From Myrmaecium sp. VS I D KN 1 (Eukaryota; Ascomycota; Dothideomycetes; Valsariales; Valsariaceae): DNA of 64,000 bases. Positions 40,408-51,079 of this stretch are shown here, in pieces; positions within the stretch are counted from its first letter, which is position 1; every line of letters starts with the position of its first letter. The DNA is taken from NCBI GenBank assembly GCA_019775845.1, contig JADQAV010000069.1, forward strand, positions 1 to 64,000, read 5' to 3'. The notes below the pieces were generated by a model, which ran no database searches, was not told the origin of the DNA, and worked only from the letters and a program-made list of their open reading frames with translations. Both the position numbers and the translations under genes were made by a program.

Positions 40408-41248
40408 ATGTCGTTACTACGTCCATCAGTGCGCTCCCTCGAGCTAGCCAGGCCCTCATGCCTACGAGCATTCTCCTCCTCCGCAACATGCCAGCAGAGC
40501 GGCAATGCGCTGACTGGTAAGCCCACCAACCTGCCGCAAAACCTCACAACCAGCAAAGCATACACAACCCTCTGCAAGCACTACGCAAAGACAGCAAGCC
40601 CCTCAAACTAACCCGACCAAACCAATCCACAGACATCCTCAACACAATGAAAACCTCCACCTCCACCTTCCCCGGCCGAAGCACCAACGGCCGCGCCACG
40701 ATCAACCCGTCGCAAAAGCCGACGACGGCGACCTCGCTCGCGCGCGGCGAGCTCCGCAAGATGCAGCCCACGCACCTCAAGTACCTCGCCGAGGCCGAGC
40801 ACATCAGCAAGCGGCAGGAGTTCGAGCGGCAGCAGACGCGGCCCTGGCGCTTCGGCGACGTCTACGCCCCGCACGACCTCACCGGCACCGAGATGGCTAA
40901 GTGGCGGCCGCGGCCCGGCGCCCCGGACTACGACGCCTTCAAGGCGTTGGATCTGAACCCGATTAAGGAGTACAAGGTGTGTTGGTTCCGTTTTCCTCAC
41001 GGCCGAAATTCTATGGGATGGTTACTGACGATGAGGTGTGTGCGGTGTAGAATTTCTCCATGATGTCGGAGTATATGACCGAGATGGGCCGGATTAAGCA
41101 TTCGTCGTTGACGGGGTTGAAGCCTGTGCAGCAGCGGCGTATTGCGAAGGCCATCCGCCGCGCGATCGGCCTTGGGCTTATGCCTAGTGTACACCACCAT
41201 CCGGAGCTGTTGGCGTTGCGCAAGGCGAAGATGGAGCGGGCGCGGTAA
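40408..41248 (+). CDS. rsm18: Mitochondrial ribosomal protein bS18m (Rsm18)
   Basis: Three exons (40408-40516, 40633-40976, 41051-41248; introns of 116 and 74 nt) encode 216 residues. It is a component of the mitochondrial small ribosomal subunit. The N-terminal SLLRPSVRSLELARPSCLRA is an Arg-containing, acid-poor targeting sequence. The S18 domain is at the C-terminus: LNPIKEYKNFSMMSEYMTEM, then GRIKHSSLTGLKPVQQRRIA and KAIRRAIGLGLMPSVH. The middle RPWRFGDVYAPHDLTGTEMA is conserved in fungal homologues. The start ATG is the first in this frame giving a presequence; an upstream in-frame ATG at 40354 would lie in the promoter. Confidence 0.93.
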
Positions 41249-41905
41249 ACGCCAGACGACGATGGAAAGATGAGCAGGAGGATGTGGCGCTTTGGGATAT
41301 GATGAGGGGAGTTTTCCAGTGGACGTGGTGGCGTGGGGAAGCTGGATGCTTTCTTCACCTTGTGTACGGATACAGATGTTGTACATCGGATATGGCTCAT
41401 AGACTGCGTGGAAGGGTTGGAAAACGAAGATATAGAGAGCACGTTCGAACCTCATGTATGGGTTTGATCCGTAGTAGCATTGACCGGGCATAGTTGTATG
41501 ATGAACAGCCAGTATATGCTAAGAATCGTATAGACGTCCGTAAACCCCAAAACATGGAAGGATCAACTTCCAGCAAGGCAAATCAGGCATTTCTTTAGCC
41601 ATTAGACGCTAACTGAACGTACTCGACGTCAAACGAAATCGAAATTCGTGAATCACCGCATTAACGCAGTATACCCCCTGAACATCCCGCCCCAACATCC
41701 CTCTAGCCCCGTTCTTGCTCGTCCTCAATACCCTACCCTATCGGCTGTTCGAATAGCATCTCCCAAGCTCACAAAAGTAAAAAAGCACCCTGAATGCGCC
41801 AGAAAACACCGATGCAAGAACCCTCTCTCCCAACCCTGGAACAGATAACAAAGATTTCGAAAATTCCATCGCGCCTTTCTTTCCCGCCGCGCCTCTCCGC
41901 TCCGC
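41249..41905. other. Convergent intergenic region
   Basis: A 657-base spacer between the ends of RSM18 and IMP3. No gene or repeat is supported. Confidence 0.6.
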
Positions 41906-42627
41906 TCACACCATATCCAGCTCAAAGTCATCCAGCTTGTCGCGGTACTTCATGATGTTCCGCTTGATCTTGCTCGAGTCGACCCAGGTCACGAAGTCTT
42001 CCATGTTCCTGCAGCACGATCAGCGTCAGCGGGTTCCACTTGCAAGCGAAAAGCGAGCAGCTTAAGGGAGTGGAAGAAGAAAAAAGAAAGGCATAACTCA
42101 CCTCGTCACCAAAAACGCCGAGTCCGTAACCACCTCCGTGCCAACGCGGACATGACCCTGCTCAATAAACTTCGCAGCCGCCTGCACGGTATCCGCCATA
42201 CGAAGGCGGGTCATAACGACCGGCAAGCGGCGACGCGCAAACGCCGCAACCGTAACCTTATGCTCAACATCGCTCAGCTTTCCCCGTCCACCACCACCGG
42301 TACCAATGATGCCCATATCCCACAGCTTCTCCAGGAGCAGATCCTCATGCTTGCGGCGGAAGGGGTCAGCCGGGTCGAGCGCGGCGAGGCGGTGGGCGAG
42401 CTGCCGGAGCGAGCCGCACAGGCGGTTGTAGCTGTGGTACTCCGCCGGCGAGCTGAGGTGGTAGCGCCGCGCGACCTCGGCGTCGCGGTGGTCGTGGTCG
42501 CTTTTGTAGGTGGTGAAGTCGGTTTTGCGGAGGAGCTTTTGCCTGCGCGCGTGGGTTAGCAGATGGATGGTTGTGGGGAGGAGGGAGGCGCGGAGACGCA
42601 CTCATGATGCTTGAGCTTGCGAACCAT
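41906..42627 (-). CDS. imp3: U3 snoRNP protein Imp3
   Basis: Three exons (42602-42627, 42102-42542, 41906-42008; introns of 59 and 93 nt) encode 189 residues, matching the family length of about 183. Imp3 helps U3 snoRNA pair with the pre-rRNA in the SSU processome of the nucleolus. It begins [18 protein letters not shown], and the S4-type RNA-binding domain contains [20 protein letters not shown], then [16 protein letters not shown]. It ends with [20 protein letters not shown]. The first exon is only 26 nt, and the split Glu codon (GA|G) is restored exactly by the GTGCGT donor and GCGCAG acceptor. A Gly-rich loop (GTGGGGRGK) in the middle is a small insertion. Confidence 0.95.
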
Positions 42628-42992
42628 CTTGACTGGTCCTTCGGCGCTGGGAGTATGCTGCCGCGGAAAGCTATTGTAGGTCTTCGGGCGAGACTCGATG
42701 GCGATTGTTCAACTTTCGGAAAACCTGCGATGTGCCAAGACGTAGACGATAAGGGCGATAAGAAGCACGGCGGTGCTGCCTTAGGCTGACAGGCGGGGCA
42801 GGCCGCGGCGCCGCCGGCGGGGCGGCGGGAGGACGGCGGGCAAAAAAGTTGGCCTTGACTCATGCATTTCCGCCCCTGCGCGCCCGGCTCTCTCGCTGTC
42901 ATACTTGATTCCCGCCACACCCCTCACACTCTTCCTCTCCGAACAATCTACATTACCGCTCGCCTTCTTCGAATTGAACATCGCCCGACGCG
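42628..42992. promoter_or_regulatory. Divergent promoter IMP3/HIS7
   Basis: 365 bases between the two start codons. Contains the Cpc1/Gcn4-type site listed separately. A very GC-rich patch lies at about 42795-42838. Confidence 0.55.
42856..42862 (+). promoter_or_regulatory. Cpc1/Gcn4 binding site upstream of HIS7
   Basis: TGACTCA, a perfect core for the general amino-acid control activator (Gcn4/Cpc1), is centred about 134 bases before the HIS7 start codon. HIS genes are classic targets of this factor. The site is seen; its use is inferred. Confidence 0.65.
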
Positions 42993-44799
42993 ATGCCGAG
43001 CGTCCACCTCCTCGATTATGTCGCGGGCAACGTCCGCTCGCTCGTCAACGCCATCGAGAAGCTCGGATACACGGTCGAGTGGGTGAAGAGCCCCGCCGAC
43101 GTCGCGAAAGCTGAGGTATGCAGGAAGATGCCTTTTGTGCTCACTGCCAAGCCCAATCTGCTAACGCGCATACCTCCGCTCAGAAACTGATCCTACCCGG
43201 CGTCGGCCACTTCGGGCACTGCCTGGGCCAATTCCGCAAGGCCGGCTACGTCGAGCCGATCCTGGCGCACATCAACGCCGGCAAGCCGTTCATGGGCATC
43301 TGCGTGGGGCTGCAGGCGCTGTTCGAGGGGTCGGAGGAGGAGCCGTCAGTGCCGGGCTTGGGTGTGATTCCGGGGCAGCTGAAGAAGTTCGACGACGCGG
43401 ACAAGAGCGTGCCGCACATCGGGTGGAACTCGGCGAACACGTCGACGGGCAACAGCGTGGCGGGCGAGAGCGTGTACGGGCTGCGGCCGGACAGCAAGTA
43501 CTACTACGTGCACTCGTTCGCGGCGCCGTACACGGAGGGCGTGTTGGAGAAGCATGGGTGGAGTGTGGCGACGGGACGGTATGGGGATGAGGAGTTCGTG
43601 GGTGCGATCGCGAAGGGCAACATCTTGGCCACGCAGTTCCACCCGGAAAAGAGTGGTGCGGCGGGATTGAGAGTCATCAAGGCGTTCCTGGAGGGCAACC
43701 GATCAGAGAAGCTCCCGGAGACTCCGTCGGCGCAAGCAGCTCGCGAAGGTCTCACCCGTCGCGTCATCGCCTGCCTCGACGTCCGCACCAACGACCAAGG
43801 CGACCTCGTCGTCACCAAAGGCGACCAGTACGACGTCCGCGAGAAAGACGCCAGCAGCGCCGGCGGACAAGTGCGCAACCTCGGCAAACCCGTCGACATG
43901 GCGCGGAAATACTATGAGCAAGGCGCGGACGAAGTGACCTTCCTGAACATCACCTCCTTCCGCAACTGCCCCGTCGCGGACGCGCCGATGCTCGAGATCC
44001 TGCGGCGCACGTCCGAGTCCGTCTTCGTCCCGCTCACCATCGGCGGCGGCATCCGCGACACCGTCGACACGGACGGCACCCCCTACTCCGCCCTCGACGT
44101 CGCCACCATGTACTTCCAGTCCGGCGCGGACAAGGTCAGCATCGGCTCCGACGCCGTCGCCGCCGCGGAGGAGTACCTCGCCCGCGGGAAGACGCTCACC
44201 GGCCGCACCGCCATCGAAACCATCTCGCACGCCTACGGCGCCCAAGCCGTCGTCGTCAGCGTCGATCCGAAGCGCGTCTACGTCCCCTCGCCCGCCGCCA
44301 CGCCCCACCACACCCTCCGAACCGCGTTCCCCGGTCCCAACGGGGAGGAATACTGCTGGTACCAGTGCACGACGAAAGGTGGGCGGGAGCGGCGCGACGT
44401 GGACGTGCGTCAGCTCGTCCAGGCGGTCGAGGCGATGGGCGCCGGCGAGATCTTGCTCAATTGCATCGACAAGGATGGCACGAACGCGGGCTTTGATCTC
44501 GAGCTCATCGAGGACGTTAAGGATGCCGTGCGCATCCCCGTCATTGCGAGCTCGGGCGCGGGCCGGCCGGAGCACTTTGAGGAGGTTTTTGCGAAGACGA
44601 GGACGGATGCGGCGTTGGGGGCGGGGATGGTGAGTGGAGCTTCTTTCCTTCCTTCCTTTTGATCTTGGTGGTTTTTTGGTGGTTGTATTACTGACTTGCG
44701 CTTTTTTAGTTTCACCGCGGGGAGTACACGGTTAAGCAGGTGAAGGATCACTTGCAGTCGAAAGGTTTGTTGGTGAGGCAGTTCGAGGACACGATATAA
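42993..44799 (+). CDS. his7: Imidazole glycerol phosphate synthase (HisH-HisF)
   Basis: Three exons (42993-43115, 43184-44629, 44710-44799; introns of 68 and 80 nt) encode 552 residues, exactly the length of yeast His7. It catalyses the glutamine-dependent fifth step of histidine synthesis and also releases AICAR to purine synthesis. The N-terminal glutaminase has ILPGVGHFG, the nucleophile in GICVGLQ (Cys81) and the His-Glu pair in [10 protein letters not shown]. The cyclase barrel starts at about residue 230 with [10 protein letters not shown] and has [51 protein letters not shown] and PVIASSGAG. All catalytic parts are present. A Cpc1-type site sits in its promoter. Confidence 0.97.
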
Positions 44800-45221
44800 T
44801 TTTGGCGCGTCCTCTGGACCCCACTGCATTAACTAAGCCCAAAAGACGTACGAAAAGGCCCCCATTGCGCGCCTCTACTGGGACGGTGTGGACGGCATTT
44901 GCTGCGCGTGCTGGTGGCAAGGATCGGATGAGGACGGGTGGAAATAGAAGGAGGGAGGTGATGTCTATCTACCAGTCTTGATAACTTTCAGTTGTTGTGG
45001 AGAGAAAAGCGTATAGATGATGATTTTTCTAGAAGGATGTGTATAGATGGGTCTAATTGTCATTTCATGCATGAAATTCCCAAAACAAATAATGCCTATC
45101 CTAAAACGCCGGGGTATATATCCAATCTCCATATGCAAAGCGCGCAACCGTGAAAATGCAACCCACAAACACCAAAACGCTATGCCCATCCAAAAAAACC
45201 CGCTAAATGCAAAACGCAGCC
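44800..45221. other. Convergent intergenic region
   Basis: The 3' flanks of HIS7 and the rhodopsin-domain gene. No gene or repeat is seen. Confidence 0.6.
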
Positions 45222-46741
45222 TCACCACCCCTTCACCTGCTCCTGCTCCGGCACCACTGCCACCGGCACCGCCGCACAACTCTCACTCGTACTCGTACTC
45301 GTCCCCCTACTCCCTTCTCTACTGCTCTCCCCCGGCACCTCCACCTCCACCGCCCCAACCCTTACATCCCCCTCCTTCCCCTCCTTCCCCTCCTTCCCCT
45401 CCTCCCCACCACCCTCCCCATCAATCTCCACCCCACTATCCTCCCCCCACCCCTCCTTCATCTCCACGCTCCGCAAGCCCAAGTCCAAACCCAACCCCAC
45501 CCCTACACCACCACCACCACCACCACCAACATCAGCGCCCATCTCCCCGACCCCCGTCGCGGCCAGACTGCGGTCCTCAAGCACCAGATCCGGCGGGCGG
45601 GGATGCGCGTGCAAGTCGCGAGTGCGGAGGTACTTGGCGGGGTTGTGAAGGAAATCCGCGTCGGGGTCGGCGGCGGGGGCGCAGGCCTCGAGATCGCGAG
45701 GCGGGGGGCTGAAGGGGAAGGAGGAAGGGGAAGGACGGAGGTGATGGCGGAGGCGCTGGAAGAGGGGGCGGTAGGTGGCCATGCAGGCGGCGGTGATGCC
45801 GATGCCCGGTTCGATGGTGGACCAGCAGGCGAGGCTGGTTGTTGCCCCTGTGAGGGTGTTGTTAGGAGGTGGTGGTGGAAGGCGGGTTTGGGGAAGGGAT
45901 ACGTACAGAGGAAGTCGTCGACGTTGGAGAGGCTTTGGACGGTTTTGAACCGGACGAGCGTGGCGGCGACGCCGACGGTGGCGAAGGCGAGGATGCCGCC
46001 GGCCACGACCTTGGTCTTGCGGCTCATGTTCAAGTGGCCGATCATGAAGGCGGGCAGGACGGCGTAAGTAATGTCGATCAGGGCGACGAGGGCCGAGGCC
46101 GCGTACGTGCAGTCGGTCACGATGGTGGGGTTGATGCAGCCGTTGTGGGCTTGGATGGGCCACTGCCAGAAGTTGCTGATGGGCATGCACTGGAACATGA
46201 GCAGGAAGAGGTACGCCGAGCCGCCCAAGCCGGTGCAGAGGTTGACGATGTGGATGATGCGGATGTGCACGCGTTCCACGGCGATGCGGAGGAAGAAGTA
46301 GCCGATTGCGATCTTCAGGACGCTGGTGCATAGCACGTAGAAGATTTCGCAGAAGTACCAGATCTATGCTGCGGTGTGAGCACTGCTGTACCCACGAGCA
46401 CACGTCAGTGAGACCTACCTCGAGCGCCTTCGACGCATCGCTCGCCGCGAGATCCCACATATGTCGACCCGTGCCGTAGCGAACCCCGGCGATCTGGCAG
46501 GCGATATAAACCGAAAAGATGAGCTGCAGTGTTTCGTCAGTAAGCTTCGGACGATCCCGAGCGCGTCCACTTGTCGCCGTACCTGCGCAGCCACCATCAA
46601 CCAGTCGTCCAACCCCCACGATTTAATCATCCGGACGCGCACGTAGACGCGCAGCAGCAGGGCAATCCATGTCATCGTGATGAACAGCGTGGCCACCAGG
46701 AGCACCTGGGAGCGTCGATCATCCTCCGTCCCATCCTTCAT
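45222..46741 (-). CDS. Rhodopsin-domain (PTH11-like) integral membrane protein
   Basis: Four exons (46583-46741, 46419-46523, 45907-46363, 45222-45847; introns of 59, 55 and 59 nt) encode 448 residues. Seven hydrophobic helices occur in the first 290 residues: LLVATLFITMTWIALLL, IFSVYIACQIAGV, IFYVLCTSVLKIAIGYFF, IIHIVNLCTGLGGSAYLFLL, CTYAASALVALIDITYAVLP, ILAFATVGVAATLVRF and LACWSTIEPGIGITAACMAT. LLRVYVRVRMIKSWGLDDWL and STIEPGIGI are signatures of the fungal SAT4/rhodopsin-domain family that includes PTH11-type receptors. There is no cysteine-rich CFEM domain in front. The cytoplasmic tail (about 160 residues) is low complexity with Gly and Glu runs. Ligand and role unknown. Such genes are numerous in moulds and often lie in variable regions, which agrees with the gene-poor stretch next to it. 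Confidence 0.88.
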
Positions 46742-47449
46742 CGCAGGTCCCAGGATGCGCTGAGGAAGGAGTCGAGGAGGAATGATGGAGGGGAAAAGGT
46801 CCCAAATTCCGGGGCTCCCGCAGTTGGTAATGAGTGTGCGATAGTCTGTCGAGGCCGCCCCCGTATCCAGTAGTGTGGAGAAGCTGCCAGGTTCTGGAAC
46901 CGGCGGTGGTCAGGCGTCGGTCACTTCGCGCTACCTAGTTAGAGTGGCCGTTAAGGGTATGGGGACGTGAGAAACCGAAAAGGAGTGACGAGAAGGAAGG
47001 AGAGTGAACCGCATCGGTTCAAGGAATGACTGAACGGACGCTCCGCAATGCTGCGCGAGAGCGGGTACCCCTTTCTGTTTTGTAGCTTGACGATCCCACG
47101 AACGCCCGGCCAGGGTTTCATGACGAGAAAGTGAACTCAATCCCACTTCAAGCTTTTCCGCGCGGGAAGTCGCTGCATCTCCGGCTGCCAAGGCCAACTA
47201 CGCAGCTTGCGATTCGCAGTGAATATTCAGGGCAGTTGTGATCTCACCGGCGATCGCAGTGCCTAGCGGAGTGCGGATCGTAGCCTCGGTGGCTAACTGG
47301 TAGGTGTCTACGAAGCCAATAATTCTCCGGTCCCAGAGATGCCGCATGGACGGTCGTGCAAACGCACCAATCACGGAGAATGAACATGTCCTTACGCTAC
47401 GAGCCGGTGGAAAAGCCTTCGTGGCTCAGCCACAAACGCCCCTCCGGCC
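46742..47449. other. Gene-poor stretch, upstream of PTH11-like gene
   Basis: No supported gene. Short frames only. It presumably includes the promoter of the membrane-protein gene. Confidence 0.5.
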
Positions 47450-47451
47450 TA

Positions 47452-47602
47452 CAGTGTATTGGCGCAGCCGGTGGTTAGCGCTGCATAATGCACGTCTTGT
47501 TGCAAGGAAAAAACAACCTCGGGACGGTCTCTCATTCGTGTAAACCGGGATCTCAAGCCACATGCATGGCGTAAGCTAACCACCGGCGATGCCAATACAC
47601 TG
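47452..47602. mobile_element. Tc1/mariner-like MITE with TA target duplication
   Basis: A 151-base element bounded by inverted repeats. The left end reads CAGTGTATTGGCGCAGCC then GGTGGTTAGC; the reverse complement of the right end reads CAGTGTATTGGCATCGCC then GGTGGTTAGC. The first 28 bases match except for three clustered positions, with weaker pairing for another 10-15. Each end is flanked by TA (47450-47451 and 47603-47604). TA duplication plus ends starting CAGTG are the hallmarks of Tc1/mariner DNA transposons. The 95-base interior has no coding capacity, so it is non-autonomous. Confidence 0.75.
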
Positions 47603-47604
47603 TA

Positions 47605-49486
47605 GACTACCCGACCATCCGTCTCCGGTGTATTTTGACAAATCCGGCCTATCTCCATGTTGCGGCGAGCCTTTCACGTTTGTATTTATTCCCAGTAGGC
47701 CCGCTCTTCCCAAGGACAACGCGTTCTGGGCTCAGCACACAGGGTGAGGATGATCAGTGCGAGACAAAAAGGCCAGGCGCTGCTGCATACCCGTGCCGCC
47801 GGACACGGAGCAGCAGTTCGCCTGATGCGAACAGTTCACGGACTTCCAGCGTGTCCATGCTTGAAGTCCGGAGCTTGCCGAACGGCTTGCAATGGAGGAC
47901 CGCCATTGATGTAAAAATCGTTCTATATCCTGTTGAGAACGTCACGATTGGACCACGGCCGCCACGGCCATGTCAGGCCGAGTTTGCCTCAAGCCACGAC
48001 GTTGAAAGTTGGACATAACTAATTATTCCCTAAAGAGGTCGCGGCCGCTGCACCCGTTGCAATATCTCCGCGCTTCTCCGACTAGAAGCCAGGAGAACAT
48101 GAAGCCTGGTCCACGTCTCGACATAAACGTGCAAGTTGGAGCAGCAAATCCATGCGCATCCGACCCTGCGGTAACAGTAGTCCAAGTGAGAGCCTTCGAA
48201 CCCATATGGTCTCGCCAACAAACTGGCAGGAACGACATCACCCTCTCCACCGAACATACCCAAAAAAAATCCCAGACCTTTACAAACCGCGTCCTCCACA
48301 GCCGCCCCAGGACAACCGAACAGGAAAGTTCCCACCGGATACCTCTATCCGTTTCCGGTCATAGCTCGGTTCCTTCGGCAAGAGGCAGCGGGAGGCGGAG
48401 ACTCGGGGCCACTTGCCGCAAAAGCAGTGGCTTTGCGACAGTTACACACTTTTTATATCCTACACAATGGCTTCAAGCAGCTACATTTATCCAGGCAGGC
48501 TCCCCGTTCCTGCCACTGTATCCTGCAATTGGCGCAAATTTTCTGCACCCGCATAGTAACCCCTAGGTAGGACTACATACAGACAGCTCCATGACGTCCC
48601 TTCCAGTCAGCACCCTGCCCGTACTTAGGTATTCCGTACCGATGACGAAAAAACCGAGTCCCGAATCCAGGCCCCTTCCGTCAATAAGGTTCATGGCCCC
48701 CGTTCGGTCGGCAGTGGTGGTGGTGGCGTCTACATACATAGATGCCGAAGTGGCCTTGCTCCACCTCCGGTCTTTCCCCGTAAGCCACCGCCGTCTATCC
48801 GGAGAAATAGCGTAACGAGCATATATTACTACTCACCCCTATATACCTTCACCGGTAGATTTCGTATTATACACGATAGATTTCAACAGAGCTACGGAGA
48901 GATCTCGTAGATCTTTGATCCCGGCGGGCTGGGAAGGGTGAAGATCGGGGCGAATTAAGCGAGGGCGCTTGGGCTGGTGCGTACCGCTGCCGTGGGTCGT
49001 GATACCGGATTGCGTTTTGCGCGAGCATTTATATATGTATTAATACGGCCTGAGGCCATGCTCAGGTTTTTGTTATACCGAAGTGAAGGGGAATAGGTAC
49101 CATGTACTACTGTGCCGGATATACTATATATAGAGGATGTGGTTCTCTGCAGGAGTAGCTCAGTACGTCCTGTTATCCTGGACATAGCTTCCGCCACAGC
49201 ACACCCGAAATAACCCGTACTCGTCCCTTCGAACGGAAAACACACACAGCCCAAGGATCTCGCAAAGCTAGTACCGCAGTATTCACATCTATCCTCTCTC
49301 TACTACAGCTCTCCCGCATCACCCCTATATAAGCAAGTGAACAAGTACAGCCCATGAAATCACTCCCGCAGATTCCCCCACCATTCCCTACCTCCCGAGT
49401 CCCTACCTAATCAACCCTTGTCGCTCTCAAAAAGTTAAAAAAAAGGGAAAAAAAAATCAAAACACTAATAAACAAGGGCAATTAAT
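47605..49486. other. Gene-poor stretch between two candidate elements
   Basis: Frames of up to 185 codons are open on the plus strand (48009-48566) and up to 101 on the minus strand (48030-48335), but they overlap, have no family motif and cannot be joined into a convincing gene. 48800-49150 is AT-richer with TATATA runs. Confidence 0.45.
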
Positions 49487-50010
49487 ACTCGTACAGCCCC
49501 CAATCACTCGTCATACAACCCCCGATCACTCGTCGTACAACCCCCCCTCCCCCGTCCAATCAGTCAGAAACATGCAGTATACTGATATCTCCTCAACCCC
49601 CACGCATCACGCCTACGAAAGGGGCCTGAGTACCGTCGAAGTACCTATCAGGGCGCTCTCCGTGGGCTCATGAGGAGGAGGAGAGGGTGAAAGGACTTAA
49701 GGGAGCGAAGCCTGCGAGGCGCCCTATACGACTCTATTGGAGCTTGCGAGGGGCCGGCCCTTGCGTGAGGGCCAACGTGATAAGGGCTGTGTGTGAGGGC
49801 CTGCGAGGGAGCCTGTAGGGATGCCTGAGGGTCTGTCTGCCTGAGGGTCTGGGAGGGCCTGAGGGGGGCCGAGAAGGACTGCGAGAAGGCCGCCTGCGCG
49901 AGGTCTTCTGGCTAATCGAAATGGGGGTTGTACATCTACTATGTAGTTATCGGGGGTTTCAGGTACGCCTAGTAACTAATCGGGGGTTATACGCGCAGTA
50001 ATATGGGAGG
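49487..50010. mobile_element. Candidate non-autonomous DNA element with inverted subterminal repeats
   Basis: The left side has three 22-base units in tandem (49491-49512, 49513-49534, 49535-49556), consensus RTACARCCCCCRATCACTCG plus TC, the third degenerate. The right side (about 49915-50005) has three units of the reverse complement, with cores ATGGGGGTTGTAC, TTATCGGGGGTTTCAG and TAATCGGGGGTTATAC. Between them is a 350-base G-rich, skewed core with reiterated TGCGAGG and TGAGGG. The opposed arrays resemble subterminal transposase-binding repeats of DNA transposons. A TAA trinucleotide at both edges may be a target duplication, but the ends are not certain. No coding capacity. Confidence 0.4.
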
Positions 50011-51079
50011 GGGTATGTACGGATATCCATTCCTCCAAACAACTAACCCAAACCATCCCTCACCAACCCCAACCAACCCAGCACAGCCCAGATCAACCAG
50101 CTTCACACCCATCCCCTGACCATCCCATAAATACACACTACACGAAAGCACTGCCTCACGTTATAGGAAGCTACGATGGATGGGTGTGGCCCTTAGGGGT
50201 ATATAAGTGTATGTACTTTGATAGACCTACCAACCAACCAACAAGCATCATCCTAGGTACCAACACATTGATTTTCCTATAACGTCCTGTGCTTAACCTG
50301 TCGGTACCTACTTACCTACCTAGGTACTTAGATTTACACTCCATCTACCCGGACGTAGAACGTCGGGGCGGGTTCGTCGTACGGTCGTACCTGCCTTACC
50401 GGGGTCACCCTTGCGGACCTGGCCTGGTACGCACGCCGTACTACCTAGTTATTAGTGGGGGAGTGCGTACCTAGGTAATCGCGTCGTGGAGGGTTCGTAT
50501 AGGGATGGTATGTGCTTGGTGTGTGAGAGGTGGATGTGATGGTCCTGTTATATAGCTAGCTCCTTGACCGTGATCATGGGGAGGGAAAGAGCGTTAGTTA
50601 TATTAACTGATGAATGCTTTTCCGAAGAGGAAATAATATTGAATGAAATATAAATAAGTAAGTTAGGATGAGATGATATGGGATTTCTAATGTAATAAGA
50701 TCAAGAAGAGAAAGTAATAGTATCTATAGATAAACCCCTCCAGAAGACTCAGATATTACTAAGACGGAGCTATAAGATTGTTATTTATATGTATCCAGAC
50801 ATCCTACGACTCCCGCCGGTTCTCTCCGGTCCCAGTGGGAGGACCAAGTAGCACACAGCCTCCACGTTAGCGATCATCGTAGGATAAACACTACGAAGCC
50901 ATCGTTTAGTAGAATTCAAATCGACTAAAGTACGATGATTACTTCCGCACGCATTCACACCGTCGAACGGGGTATATAGATATCTTCCTACACACAGGTA
51001 TACCTACTAAGATGGAAGACATCACTTCCCCCCCTCTCTTATCACACACAAAGTGAGTGCAACACGCAAAACCCAGCAC
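50011..51079. other. AT-rich gene-free stretch
   Basis: Contains many GGTACC, CCTAGG and TACCTAGGTA palindromic motifs (50250-50480) and an AT-rich block with no open frames (50590-50790), possibly decayed repeat DNA. No gene is seen. Confidence 0.5.

Noticed and set aside
48009-48566. 185-codon plus-strand frame in the gene-free island
   Set aside because: Overlaps open minus-strand frames of similar quality, no family features, and no promoter or splice evidence.
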